64,000 bases of DNA from Eonycteris spelaea (Eukaryota > Chordata > Mammalia > Chiroptera > Pteropodidae), in NCBI GenBank assembly GCA_003508835.1, contig PUFA01000003.1, positions 16,345,501 through 16,409,500 of the forward strand, given 5' to 3'. Of the stretch, positions 8,132-21,065 are shown piece by piece; position 1 is the first letter of the stretch; every line of letters starts with the position of its first letter. The position numbers and the translations under genes are program-made. The notes under the pieces are model-generated. The model was not told the DNA's origin. It ran no database searches and saw only the letters and a program-made list of their open reading frames with translations.

Positions 8132-11084
8132 GAGAGGTGAGAAGTGGGGGCAGGTGTGCGGTTGAGAGAGGGACATGGAGGAGAGGAAGGATGGTATTCT
8201 GAGCAGGTCACATTTGCACCACTGGGGCCAGAGCTGGACAGTCTGGAAGAGTTTCCTTTGCACACCCCAGTTAGATGTTGTCTGGCTGGGATGGGAGGCG
8301 GGGCCACCTGGGGGGGTGAGGGAAGAGAAAGTTTGTAGCACTTTAAAATGCAGCCAGTTTACAGCCCAGGTCACTCTCTCAAGCCTTCTCTAGCTTTCTG
8401 GGGCTTCTACCCCCCCAACTCTTGCAGAGAGGCAGAGTCTCTTTTGCTCTGACCTGGGAGTCCCAGGTTTGAGAGTGAAGTTGAAGATGCTGTTTTCCTC
8501 TGTACTTAATCAAGTTACCTGCTACCAGAGAAGGCCGTCAGGACACATCAGAAGAGTGTGGTTGAATAAAGAATATTGCAAACTTGTGGGAATGTAGGCT
8601 GAGAAGATATGGAGACCAGGTTCTCCAGAAGTGCTGTTTTGCACACCATCCTCCCCTCCCCCATTAGGAAAAAAATGTCTTAGTCTTGGGAAGGCGAATT
8701 GGTGTTAGAGCTGGGCTGTCTGAGCTGCTTGCCACTATAGTAACCTGAGCTGGGCTGGGGGGAGGAGGTGGTGAACGATTGCAATCCCCAGCCAGAGGAG
8801 GGAAACTGACTTGTCTCTCTTAGCAGGGAAAATACATGTGTCACTGGAATAAACAAACTAGGGGTGGGGGAGGGGCTGACTTGTAGTGAACATAGGGCAT
8901 AGTGGCTGAGAGGCAGTGATGTAGGTTAGGAAGGGGGTCACTTCTAGTCTTCGAGAAAAAAAAATCAACTGCCTTATATGTTCATGAATGGGCTAGGCAA
9001 GTGAAGGGATGTAATCTGATCTTTTGTATGTTAACATCAGAATGTTACATAGGAAGGGGCTGTGGGCAGACCTAGTTCTGGACTTCACACTGAGAAGCCT
9101 GTGGGTATCCCAGGTGAACCAAGCAGCCCTTGGTGCCATGGGGGCTTCTGGTCATGTGTTTGTGTCATTCACGGCAAGCTACTTTGTAAATCACCTGACC
9201 TAAAAGAAGGTGGTGAAAAAGAGAAAACTGTGTGGAATATTAGAATTTAGTTGAAAATGGTCAGTGGGGGAGAGGTAGGAGGAAAGAGTTTGCTGGAGAA
9301 GAAATAAATAGGTAGGCACTTTCCACCTGGCTTCCTGATCCTGTTTCTGCCTGTTTCTCTTGACTTTCAATTCCATTAGGGGCTGAATCAATACTTCTCT
9401 GGCACAAAATGCACATCTAGGAGAGCAGAGTTCTTTCAACTGGTCATTATTTTTAGTTGTACTTCAGTCTCTGCTCTGCAGCTTCTTTATCCCATGCGAA
9501 AGGAGGAAGATGAGAAGTGGCTATGGCTAGATGGATGGGACATCCCTTCTGGATTCCTGCGGAGACACTGAAACTTGGCGGGGCCTCAGCCTCCCAGAAT
9601 GCCAGTTTTTCCCTTGGAGACTTGAAGTTTTAATTGAAACCAGAAAGCTATTGAAGGCAGACCCAGCCAATGAAACCTTGTTTTCTCTGCTGCTCAGGAA
9701 TGGGAAATAAATAATTTTTTACTGATGGCATTTCAAGTTGCTTCAGTTCTGTTCCTGCCAGAGGAATGGGGTAAATTATTATTAACACATTAGCATTGTC
9801 AGGAGTTGCAGTGCCTTAAAATATGGGCTGATGTTATTGAGTTTCCTTTAAGGACCCCACTGTGTGGGAGAGGTCTAGTGGTGTGGGGGCAGGAGTCAGG
9901 AGGCTGCTTTTGTTCTGTCAAGGTGACCATGCTACCTGGAAAAAGGAAGCCTCATAGAGTCATTGCTAGACATCACTATGACTGGTCATTGGGTTCTTGT
10001 GAAGGAGGGAACAAAACAGCTCAATTCCGTTCCTTTCCAATGACATATGAAAGCTTCTCAAACTGTTTTGGGCCAGGATTAAGTAAGGAACACTATTGTT
10101 ATACATATTGCCATAGTTTGGGCTTCATTTAGAGCTATTTCTCAAGACAGCCTGGTGTTTCACAAACTCTTCGTGACGTTGCAGACACTTTGGGTAGTCA
10201 CATGCTTGATAAGTGCAGAAAAGCAAACACCAGGATGCCCACAGAGTTTATTTCATGAACACAGGGGAAGGATGCCATCCTACGATATCGTTCGGTTCTG
10301 CGTTTTCATGTCCATTTTCACTTAGCTTTCAATTAGAATCTGATGCCCCTTAGACACACCAAGTGAAGGCAATGTAAAGTTTTTGGGGGAACTGGTAACC
10401 TTAGATGACTTAGTCCAAGTTAATGGCCCTTAGAGTTCTCATTTGGAAGTTTCAAGTTCAGAGAGAAGCAGCTTCTCTCTCAGAGTTGGTCCCCCTCCCC
10501 CCCTTAGAGGATGCCCTCTAAGGTCGAGGAAATATTATTTTTTTAATGGCCTTTGGCTTAGGAACTCACAGTTGACTTCCTGTCCATTTCAGAGCAAATG
10601 ATGGCAGAGTCAAATGGAGAAGACGAGCAGGCCTAAAGTCCACAGGATCACATAGGAGAAGGCAGCCACGCTTCCCCAGGGGCTGATGGTGGATTATGAT
10701 CAGCAGATCCATGTGAAATAATTATAGGCAAAGCAAGCTGAACTGACCCCCAGGCATGCAGAGGCTTCTGCCTTTCCACAAGCTGGGGAAGGATAGGGGA
10801 CAAATGGTGAGCAGATAAATTTAAGAACTTTGCCAGGTTGGAAGAATGTTTTCCTGACCCAACTTATTTTTCTTCCACCAAAAATACTCTCATATGCATG
10901 ACATTTTGCTCTTTTCAAAAAATATTGTCATATCGCATTTTCCCTCTGATTCTCTTAAAGAGGGAGGCCAGATAAGCATCTTATCCTCATGCAGAAGATG
11001 AGGCAATTGATATGTGACTCAGAAATGGCACAAATTGGTGGCTAACTTGAGATCAGACTGCTATGTTAAAGTGTGAAGAGTATC

Positions 11085-11255
11085 ACACCTGAAGTGACAG
11101 ATCTGCTTTGGATCCTGTCCCTACTACTTCCCAGCTAAATGACCCCTGTCAAGTTATTTAACCTCTTGGAGCCTCAGTAACCTAATCAGTAAAATAGAGC
11201 TAAAGATGCTTACTCCGCCGACTTCACAGGGGCTGTGAGGATTAATGATAGCAGC
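11085..11255 (+). repeat. MIR SINE fragment
   Basis: Order of motifs matches MIR: 'tttggatcctgtccctactac', 'tcaagttatttaacctcttgg', 'agcctcagtaacctaatcag', 'taaaatagagctaaagatg', 'ggctgtgaggattaatgata'. A typical diverged copy. Confidence 0.65.
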
Positions 11256-12434
11256 TAATTTCTGTAATTGAACTCTGAGAGGATTTCCATGCTGCCTCCT
11301 GGAAACTAGTCCTGAGATCACTGTCTCCATAGCCCAGAGATTTATAAACCCTTAGTGTAACCAGAAATGCCTACAGGGGTCCCTCTCAAGGAAAGTTGTT
11401 TTCTGTTCTTAAGCTGGCTCATAAAAAAAAAAAAAAATCAGTTGAAATTTTGGATGCATACCTGAGACAAACTCAGACAATATCCAATTTGGACTCAAGG
11501 ATGTGTTGGTGCTCAGGAAATGCTCTTCGAGGTGAGGATGAGAAGGAGAAAAGGAGAAAGACAGAGAGACACACAGAGAGGGGAGGCGAGGTGGAGAGGG
11601 TGTGAGGGGGAGGGTTTCAGGGAGGCGCAGTGGTTGAGCAGTGACGTTCAGGACAGAATTTTTAGCCTCTCTAAAGAAAAGAACTGATATCAGGATTACC
11701 TGTATTCTAGCAAACCCAGTAAGTTCTGGAGAATCAGGAAAGTTCTTCACAGTCCATTTGCTCCCCGATTCTTCTGGTTTGGTTTTCTTTCTCTTTCCCA
11801 TGATTGCTGGCTCACCCTGTCTCAGATACCTGGCAGTGTTCTAGAGTGAACCCGTTTTACACAACGCACATGCAGACCCCTGCTGCCATCAGACTGGTTT
11901 CCTCCCTGACCCTTGACACTCTGTCCACCTGTCCACTTCCACACCTCAGCTTGCTCCATGAAAGGTGTCCTGATTGTCTCCATTTAGCCAGAACAGCTCC
12001 CTCTTAGGACATCTGATCAGTTCTCTCTCAGCTGTCACACCAGTCCCCAGAGCACTTCAGGTTGAAAGCACTTCCCCAGCAACTTGCTCATGCTGCTTCT
12101 CGGTTTGTTGTCACTACCTTGCCCGGCTGTGTGTTCTCGAAGAAGGGCCCAGAAGGGCCGAGTTTGCCCCCACAAAGCCCTGCGCCCACTAATGATTGAT
12201 TTCTGTCGCATGAATGAATCACAGTTTATTTAGGGATAGAACATTAAAAGCAACTAGTGTTTAAGGTGTGCTGAAGCTCTGCACTGCGAAGCAACACAAT
12301 GAGGACCTCTTAGACAAAGTGAATAATAACCACTTATGTTCATGGCTTTTTGTATTTTTGGCTCTCTTTCAGGGCCAGTCGCCCACTCTCAGTTTCTCCC
12401 TCAAAGCCTGAGTTAATGATGTTTTACCACATGT

Positions 12435-12520
12435 ACATCCTATTGGCCACTGATTCACTCATTCATTGAATCATCAAATATTTATTAAGTGCCTTCTAAA
12501 GTCCCGTCATCACTCTAGCA
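12435..12520 (-). repeat. L2 3'-end fragment, reverse orientation
   Basis: The phrase 'tcattcattgaatcatcaa' followed by 'atatttattaagtgcctt' is the reverse of the AATAAATATTTGTTGAATGA end of L2 LINEs. Confidence 0.45.
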
Positions 12521-13701
12521 CACAAGGCTCTTGACTTTCTCTGAAAATTCCAATTGCATTTTTTGTCCACCACACTCATTTTGGCACTTAACCATGCAGT
12601 CTTCTTTGTTACTTAAGTCCAAGTGCTTCCTCGCTCCTCGGTGACAGAGTGAGCCTGGCCGCAGTGGGAAAGAAGGCTGAGCAGAGAAATGTGCTCAGAA
12701 AGTTCAACGGAAAGGCTCCTGAGAGGCAGGCTGCAGGCTGAGCTGGCTACCCGTTAGCACATAATGTAGGAGAAGTTACCTTTCTCCTTCTTAGCTTGAG
12801 CCATAGTAAAGTGAAAGTTGGGATTGATAGGAAATTCTGTGATTCTACAGCTAGAAGTTTCCCAGGAGTTTTAAAGCTTTATTAAAGCTCGGAGCTCCTC
12901 AACCCCATTTATTGGCACCTTAACAAGTGTCCGATCCCACTGAGGATTAGTGCACTTTGCTAGGTGTTTGCTATGGTTGAAAGTTGCAGAAGGGGAAATA
13001 GGATAAGGAGAGACTCCTCGTTAGAAAGAGAGAGCCAGGCTTGGAGGGTGGGGAAGGGAGGGGAGAGGATGGTGAGCTGAGTGTGAAGAGATACCATGGC
13101 GAATACCGTGGAAGAAAAGGATTGATTCTCTACATCTTTTTCTTGAAAACTGGTCTCCTTTGGTGAAATAGCTGAATTGAGACAAGGAAGGTGACATAGA
13201 CAAAGACAACTTCTGGAAAATCTAGAATATCTTCTCTATCCAGCTTTGCTGATGATTCCTGTGCCCAGTAGGCATCTGGAATCTATGCTCTGATTCCTTC
13301 GTAAACCTCATTAATCCAGGTGGCTGGGCGGTATTTTTGTGTATGTAGATTCCATTGGGCATGAAGACTGGGGTCATGCCTGTGCTACTGAGGTGTCCTC
13401 TCAGCCCCCACGGCAGAGTCTGCCGTGCCATGGCCTGTGTTCAGTAACTACTAGCGAGTTTGTGTGCATGTATTTTAAGATCAAAGGGAATGACTCACAC
13501 GTTGTTCAAAGCTGGAGAGAGGCCTCTGAGCTTTGAGTTGGGTGGGATCAGGAAAGTTAGGCTTTGACTTACTTTCAAGGCCCTATGAAAGTTCAGCAGG
13601 CATTCTAACTTATCTAGGAGCATACTGGTTGGATATTGAGAAAAATAGAAGCTCTGCAAGCTACTGAAATGCTGGAATTACTTTTACCCTAGGACTGGTA
13701 T

Positions 13702-13739
13702 GGGTGCGGCGGGGGCGGGGTGGGGGTGGGGGTGGTGGG
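13702..13739 (+). other. G-rich run with quadruplex pattern
   Basis: Six G-runs of three to five bases separated by one to six bases on the sense strand of intron 1. The pattern fits a G-quadruplex. The arginine/glycine-rich frame read through it is not a gene. Confidence 0.7.
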
Positions 13740-14154
13740 AAGCAAGCAAAACTATTAACTGAGAGAAAAGCAATTTCTTCATTATTCCTTCCATCCACCA
13801 AAGATTTGCAGTTCCGTCAGTGGAAAGAAGCTGCTTGCGGGTTTGAACTTGGAGCTGGAAAGATGTGGAGACTAGACTTGCTGAATGTGATAGATCTAAC
13901 ATAGAGCCTCAGCATGCTTATCAGAAGCAGCTGGGACACTGTTGCGGTTGTAGAAAAATTATGAAACCTGGGTAGCAAGCGCCTTGCAGTTGTCAGTAGC
14001 TTTGTCTGTGAACTATTGTTATTTGAGCAACAAGAGCTTTGATTTTTTTTTTAAGTATTGATTAATAATAGTAGCTCAAAAGGATGATTTGATGTGAAAA
14101 CCCTATGGGCCTTCTTTATGCTCATTATTTTATACTCTGGAGCTCGTTATAGTC

Positions 14155-15060
14155 AGTTTTTTGATCTACAAATATTTATTAAAGTCTCAGCATTGCAGCT
14201 TGTGTGAGCCATTGTTCCTGGCACTGTTGGGTGGGAAAAGTCATGTATGAGATGTGGCTTTTGTCTTTGGAGGTATACAGTATATCCAGAGAAACATGTT
14301 TAACTCACGTAGAAAGTCGGCAGCCAAAGTGGGAGCATGATCTAAGAGGAATTATGCTGTTTGTATGATTAGGGCTAAGGTGCAGTCAGAAAAGCTTTGA
14401 GAAGAATGTAATTTAAGGTTTGATGGTGGAATTGGAACAAGGGGACATACTTGGGGAGTAGAATAACTTTGACACAGGAGCAGAGGTGGGACAAAGTTCG
14501 ACTGTCGATTTGGAATTGTCATAAGGAAAAAAATGGTAATCACTAACATGTGCTGCATCTGGGAGGAGCAGGGTGGCCCTGATGATGAAGGTCTAGCTGG
14601 CTGATATTGATGGGCCAATCACCCACAGCAGGCATCTTGGTGGTCTGAGGTCTTCTGACCACAGGGGGAAAGATAAAACCTAAGGCCTCTAAATTGGATC
14701 CAATCTAGCTGTCCAGAGTGTTCATTCAAACTCATCCACTTTTCAGCCCTGTCACTCAGCAAACTGGATTTTCTTGTTGACATTTAAACACAAGTATGAC
14801 TAGACCCTGATGGATGCTGTAGGGACTCCAAGAGTTATATAGGGCATTATTCTGCTCTCGATCTAGAAGAAGACACCATAAGGTGGAGGACCAGCAGTGG
14901 ACAATCATTTAGGTCTAAGTAACTGAATTCCAGTGGGAGTGCAGGGAAGGCCAGCATCTCCAATGGTTGGATAGATCAGGGAACGCTTTGAGGGATGGGC
15001 AGTGGGACTTGGGCTGAGTCCTAAATAATGGGACAGTCTTAGGTAGAGCAGCAGAGAAGA
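14155..15060 (-). repeat. L2 LINE remnants, reverse orientation
   Basis: Begins with the reversed L2 tail ('caaatatttattaaagtctcag', then a 'gttcctggcactgttggg' segment). It continues with reversed L2 wording at 14,380-14,480 ('agaaaagctttgagaagaatg') and again at 14,965-15,060 ('gggacttgggctgagtcctaa'). Between 14,610 and 14,870 no repeat was recognised. Limits are approximate, and this may be two fragments of one insertion. Confidence 0.55.
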
Positions 15061-15924
15061 CACTCCTCTTGAGAATGTAGAGGAAGAAAGGAGACCACTT
15101 CCCAGAAGCCAGGGCCTTGTGGAGTATCAAGACAGATGGGATGGGGTCCTGTGAGGAACAGGCCAAGGCTATACCTCCCCTGAGCTGAGATGGGGGCCAT
15201 GACTGGAGTGTTCAGAGTGTGAGGAGAGTAGGCGTGAGGGTCACAAGGGTGCACCAGTCAGGGGACTTCCACACACACACACATGAGAGAACCCTGACAT
15301 CTGACTGTCCTGCCTGCCCTGGGTCTTGTCAACCACCAAGTCTTCTATCTGGGGTTCAAAAGAGTTACCTTCAGAACAAAAACCAAAAATACATATAAGC
15401 ATTCAGAATGGGAATCAGCCACTCTGAGGAATAGAAGATCTCCATGATACTGGTATTTATCTCCAGGGGTTTGATGTATAATTGGAGAAAGACATGGACG
15501 AATTTCAGTAAATGCAATATTTAGATGACAGCTCAAGATAGCTGAATAAAAATGTAAAGGAAGGGAAGTAGAGTTAATATTTGTTTAGATCTCTGGTGTG
15601 TGCCTAGCATGTCTTTGGTGGCAGGAGCACAAATGTGTAAGTGTCACATAACACTTTATGTTCATTTGACAACAAGCAAAGTAATTGCTGAATCAGAGGA
15701 TCGAAAAGTTGAGGAATTTGAATTAAGACTGACAGGGCATGGAGTCAAAATTAGAGGGCCTAGAAAGAAAGCCTGTGGAAGGTATTATCTATTCGATTAT
15801 TCAGTTTTGTCCCATTGCTTTCAAGGAAGCCTGTCCGTCTCATCCCCAGTTTACAAATGGCGTGGTGGAGGACAACAATTTTAGTGACTGCTAATTCTGG
15901 GCTTCTAGGAGAGCAAATGACAAT

Positions 15925-16045
15925 TGGAGCCAGACAGAACTACCTCTGTCATTTCAATAAATTTCTCAACTTCAGTGTTCTTGTCTGTAAAATGAGTGCA
16001 TCTCAGGGTTAAATCAAATAGTAAACGTAAAGCTCCTGTTATATA
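15925..16045 (+). repeat. MIR SINE fragment
   Basis: 'tttctcaacttcagtgttc' then 'ttgtctgtaaaatgagtgca' followed by 'agggttaaatcaaatagtaa' is the MIR core and tail order. Confidence 0.55.
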
Positions 16046-16359
16046 TTACATGCCTCTTAAATGTGAGGATCCCTTTCTTTGCCACGTGGCTCTCTCCACT
16101 CTACTTGGACACAGGACATACTATGATCAGTTACTTCTTACAGGTCTACCTAACCTATGTTGGTGTTCTGCTGCATATATTACTTACTTTTTTCCTTGTA
16201 AGATTCTTGAAAACACTAGGAGGGCAGATAAGAAAACGGATGTCTAGAGATTTTAAGTGATGTGGCAAGTCAGATGGCAAACTGATTTTGGAGCTCATAT
16301 CTGTAGAAGCAGTTAAGAGTGTTTGGTTGAAAGCTGGCATCGCTTTGTGTTAGACACAT

Positions 16360-16560
16360 CACGATGTAAAAGTAAAAGCGTGGGCTTTGGAGTCATGCAG
16401 ACCTGCATTTGATTGTGGTTCTGGCACAGGTAGTGTGTGCCCATGAGCAAATTGTTAACCTCCCTGAACCATCTCATTTTCACATCTGTAAAATGAGGAC
16501 AAGTCTTCTGCATCACAGGACTGTTTTCCAGATTAAATTGATGATATCTGTAAAGGCCAT
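16360..16560 (+). repeat. MIR SINE fragment
   Basis: A well-kept copy: 'gcgtgggctttggagtcatg', 'cagacctgcatttgattg', 'gagcaaattgttaacctccc', 'ttcacatctgtaaaatgagg' and a 'cagattaaattgatgatat' tail match MIR from end to end. Confidence 0.7.
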
Positions 16561-16984
16561 TGGTTGTGTTTAATCCCCCCTCCCACCATAACTGTGTGCC
16601 ATCCTTGACTGTGTGGAGAAATGCAGGCCACAGGTAATTTGCCACAGCTAGAGCTCAGCCTGTAGACTTGAGGATTGGCCCAGCCCTATGCTTTAAAGAT
16701 GTTTTCCCGGGGGCCCAAGACCCAAGGCTCATTCTGTTGTGTTGTGTTATTGGTTCCCAGAGGAGGCTCTATTTTTGTAGCTAGAGCTGGAACTATTGGT
16801 GAACAGATAATGTGCCCAGCCACAGGCTCCAGAAGCTTGATTCTGTTTCTCTCCCTGTTGTGGAGATCCGAGCTAAGGGACTAATCCTTAGTTTTGCTTA
16901 GACTCAGCCAGGCAGAGCTGCAAATCCAGTAAAATCTATAAGGAGGTATAAGGCATTTAGCCCTATCTTTTAGGGGATTCTATT

Positions 16985-17170
16985 GAGGAGATAGAGCGTA
17001 GCACCTGATAATATCAGAGCTGGTGGGGGCCACAGAGTTTGCCTCTTTATACCCCCCATTATACAAATGAAGACAGACAGACCTAGGGAGAAAAAGGAAC
17101 TTGCCCAAGGCCACCCAGCTCCAAATGGCAGAGCAGGGAATTGAATCTAGAATTAGTGAATGAACTTAGT
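16985..17170. repeat. Ancient SINE/LINE relic (MIR or L3/CR1-like)
   Basis: Shows 'atatcagagctggtgggggc', then 'ttatacaaatgaagac' and 'aacttgcccaaggccaccca', a common old mammalian repeat arrangement. It may be reverse MIR or an L3-type fragment; I cannot separate these by eye. Confidence 0.45.
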
Positions 17171-17659
17171 CTTATTTCCTCCACAAGACAAACTGAGGAC
17201 AAGAGGAAAACAATACTCAAACAACATCAAAACACTTAGCAGGTACAAATTAAATTACTTGTATGTGCTTTCCATTGGAAAGGGAGATGGAAGAGGTTGG
17301 TCTCCAGCCCTTGTCCCTCAGGCTTAACTTGGGATCTGTGAAGAGAAGGCAGCATTTAGCCAAATAATAGTGTGAGTAATACAGACTATGGGAGTAAATC
17401 GAATTTACCCAGAAAATTTGAAGACTCACTAAGGTGACCCCAGCATGTTCTTTTGTAAATATCTTATTTAATCTTCAATTAGTTTTCAAAACAACCCTTG
17501 AGGTAGGATTGTTACCCAATTTCCAAATGAAACTTGAACAGTTTAAATATATTTTACAAGAACACAATTACTAAATGGGAAAGAAAGGCTAAGAAATCTA
17601 ACCCTGTGGCATCAGATCAGTGCTACTTCCAGTCTTGTTTTCAAGGAGAAACATGGCTT

Positions 17660-18220
17660 GGACACTTGTTGTTGGACACTTACTGTGTGTGTTCGCTGTG
17701 CTCTGAACTGTGGTCGAGACCTATTTAAATCCCAGCTCCTTCTCTCATGGAGGTCCTGGTCTGATGGGAGAGATAAATAAGTAAATGGAACATTGTGGTA
17801 ATGTTTGCCAAATGTTTTGATAGCAGAATGCCTAGGGAAGTGAGAACAAGACCATCTGTGTGTGCGCGTGTATGTGTGTGTGCGCGCACACACAAGGAGA
17901 AAGGAGTAGAAAAGGAGGGTCCAACCAGTCTTCATGAAGGAAGTAAAGCTTGACTCAGTTCTTGAAGGATGACTTAGAGGTAACCAAGTAGAAAAAGGAG
18001 AAAGGGCAGGACAGCCAGAGGAAGCAGCAGGGAATCATACGAAATGATGCAAATCGGAGGACTTGCGGGAGCCGCATCTCAGGAGGTGCTGCTGGGGAAC
18101 TTGGTGGACGTAGTGCCCAGGGAACACAGCTTGCAGGATGTGGTCTGTGATCAGGATGGTACCACACAGGTATGGGATAGAAAAAAGCTACCAAGTCTGA
18201 GCTTCATTCTATAACCATTG
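17660..18220 (-). repeat. L2 LINE fragment, reverse orientation
   Basis: Starts with the reversed tail ('acacttactgtgtgtgttcg') and continues through reversed L2 3' sequence ('gacttagaggtaacc', 'gacagccagaggaagcagca', 'ggtctgtgatcaggatgg'). A TG/CG/CA microsatellite interrupts it at about 17,856-17,894. Confidence 0.5.
17856..17894. repeat. TG-CG-CA tract containing a 20-bp perfect palindrome
   Basis: Alternating purine-pyrimidine run ending in TGTGTGTGCGCGCACACACA (17,875-17,894), which equals its own reverse complement. Confidence 0.9.
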
Positions 18221-18424
18221 ATGTGTTTGTGGGGTCAGAGAACTGTGGTGCAGAGCTGCCTTTGCCCTTGCTGATTGAGAGCTGGGTAAGGGTTGGGTCA
18301 CTTGAACAATTTATCAGTGTTTCCGGGGCATTTACTGTGGGTACTTCCGTAGCAGGAAGGATTTCAGATACACATCATTCAGAGTCTTGGACACCTGAGT
18401 CAAATGGTGCCTGGACGGCCTTTG

Positions 18425-18800
18425 ACATAGCCTCTCATTCAGCATTTGCTCAGCGAATAATAATTTGGAGAGTTCCTCCTTGGATCAGGAACTGCGCCAA
18501 GCTCTGTGGGTTCTGTGGTGAACCAAACAGATATAGCTCCCACCCTCAAGGGCTTACCATCTAGTGGGCGAGGCAGAATTGAAACTGAGTGTGGCACAGT
18601 TATTAATTATAAAATATAGTAGGTGCTAGGAGAGAAAATTCTGTGTGATAAAGGCACAAAACAGGGTTTCCTGATCTCATTTGTGAAGCTCAGGGAAGTG
18701 CCATTTAACCTGGGCCTGAGTAATAAAGTGGCATTAACTCAAGGAGACAGGAAGAGGATCCCAGACACATGCCAAGTCCCCAAAATGGGAAAAGCTACTT
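18425..18800 (-). repeat. L2 LINE fragment, reverse orientation
   Basis: 'tcattcagcatttgctcagc', 'caggaactgcgccaagctct', 'tcccaccctcaagggcttac' and 'gggcctgagtaataaagtgg' follow the reversed L2 3' region in order. Confidence 0.65.
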
Positions 18801-20699
18801 CTGACTCCTCAGAAGACACCTTAGAAGACACAAAGAAAGGTGACTTTTCAACCAACCCAAAGCCAAAGTCAGTCTGTTGCCAGAATCTGAGGTGGGATTC
18901 TCATAACTGTGGGCCAGTGAGCCTAGGTTTAAAATACAAATGCATCCCTATTTATAGTCAGGTGGGCTCACACTCCATCCTTTTATATACTTTGCCCCCT
19001 ATAATCAGAAACTCACAACTTCTATCAACCAGAAAAATAGGCAGTCATCTGCATGGAAATTGTTAACAAAAAAACAACTGAAGACGGTCTCCTCCCTAAC
19101 ATAATTATACATATTCTCAAAGTCTACAGCTCTCAGAAAACAAATGGGCAAGATTGGAGAAGAGAGTTTTGGGGAAAGTGGAAGAGAGGTATTGACTTCT
19201 TGACAAATACGTTTCCTGGGATAAAGTTCTGAGATGGACATAAAGAGTCTTTGTAACAGTGCGTATTATGGATTTTAGCCTTTCAGAGTTCAGCAGGAGG
19301 ATCCCCTCTAGTGTGGCAAAACAATGGCAGATAGATGTCTACTGTCCATGGTATTCCAGTAAATGCTTAACACACTGCTCTCCAGATTTTTTATAAGCCC
19401 TGATTTAAGTTTACTGATTCCTATGGCGTAAACATTTCTACCCTAGTCTATTTTCAAGCTACCAATTTGACACCATTTAATATGGAGTTGTGAAGAGAGT
19501 CACATCTTAAGGAGCCCCTGGGGCTGGGTTCAGCACCCCTCTGTTACTGTCCGCTGGGAACTGAGGTGTTTGGGTTGCTGATAAGAACAGCACCTCTGAG
19601 AGGAGGGCTTGACGGCTTCAAGATGAGTGGAAGGTAGTGTCCAAAGGAATCCGGTACTTTCTCTGTAGGCCAAGACGACCTTGCATGCCTCACTCCTCAT
19701 TAGAGCACAAGTAAATGAAAGAATTCAACATGAGACCTTAGCGGGGAGAAACACTCAGCACAAGGTAGAAGGAACAGTATTGTGATCATTATTTACCACA
19801 ACAGCAAAATAAGAATTTTGTAAAGCTTCCAGACATCTACAACAGGGAGAAGCATGACCCTGTTGGAACAGAAGAATAAAGTAATAGGGAGGGAGCATCT
19901 AAGAAGAAAAGGTATCAGAATCAGCTGAAAGGAGGATGATGAAAGAAAGATTGTAGGAATGTGCAATAGCAGAATGAAAAATCCACAGTCGGTAAGGGCA
20001 AAGGGAGGATGGAGACAGAATTAACTTGATATTATGGAGGCCGCATTAGGACGTGTTCTCCCACAATGAAAAATAAAGAAATGAACAGTAAGAGAGAAGA
20101 TGAAGGAAATGGAGAACAGAGCTGAGAGTTCTAAACTAAGGGTTACAGGAAAAATTTAGAAAGAAGTCAGCACCACTGAGTAGAAGAAATAATGAAAGGA
20201 ACAACTGAAGGGAACATTCTTGAACTACAAAGAACTTGCGTGAAAGAAGTGCCTGGCCTTATGGGGATTTGCAGAGTACAGAGCCAGGTAACTGAGGATG
20301 AAGAGTTTGGGAAAGGAAAGGAGTGAGGCATTGGACTTTCCCATCTTTGTGCTTATTTGCTTTTAAGACCTTATGGGGTGCATGTGGTATTTTGAAAAAA
20401 AAATAATTAGTTCCATTAAAAAAAAAGGTAAAAATCATAATCTAATAAGGGAGATCAGGAAGATTTTTTTTTTTTCCATTTTGTTGATGAGACACTGAGA
20501 CTGAAAGATGAGGGCTCCTGAATGGCAAACTAGGTCCGCGGTCCACATCCTTCACTCCTGTTAGATATGCCAAGGGCTCTGTCAGCTCCACCATGTTGTC
20601 CCTTTGGAAAGCAGCAGTCAGGGTAAGGATGGCCTGCATATGCCCTGGGAACAAAGTCACGGGAGAGCTGGATGAGCGATGGTGGGAAACCCAGCCCAA

Positions 20700-20900
20700 G
20701 TGGGTTTATTTACTAACTAATTCAGTCAACCAACATTTCTGGAGTTTTCCTTATGCATTAGGCACTGTGCTAGGTGTTGGCATTGTATGGATGAATAAAA
20801 TGCAACTAAGACATTCTTAAGAGATTCGGAATACTCCTGGAAGGGAAAAAAGCCCACAACACAGAATGATAGTGCTCTAAGGTCAAGGCAATTGTTGGGG
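20700..20900 (-). repeat. L2 LINE 3'-end fragment, reverse orientation
   Basis: 'attcagtcaaccaacatttc' and 'aggcactgtgctaggtgttg' then 'ttgtatggatgaataaaatg' match the reversed L2 tail well. Confidence 0.65.
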
Positions 20901-20914
20901 TAAGCACATAGACC

Positions 20915-21065
20915 TGGCAAAGCATAAGCCCCTTAGAACCACCTGGAGGGTGTGGTAAAAATCAGGGCTGGATCCCACCCTGGAGCTCCGAATCCATAGG
21001 TAGGCCTCGAGAATGTGCATTTCCACAAAGCTCCAGGGTTAGTAAGAGTTTCCCAGGGCTGTAGG
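20915..21065. repeat. MER5-type hAT-Charlie fragment
   Basis: 'ttagaaccacctggagggtg' followed by 'ggctggatcccaccctggag' and 'cgagaatgtgcatttcc' reproduces the layout of the short non-autonomous MER5 DNA transposon. Confidence 0.6.
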
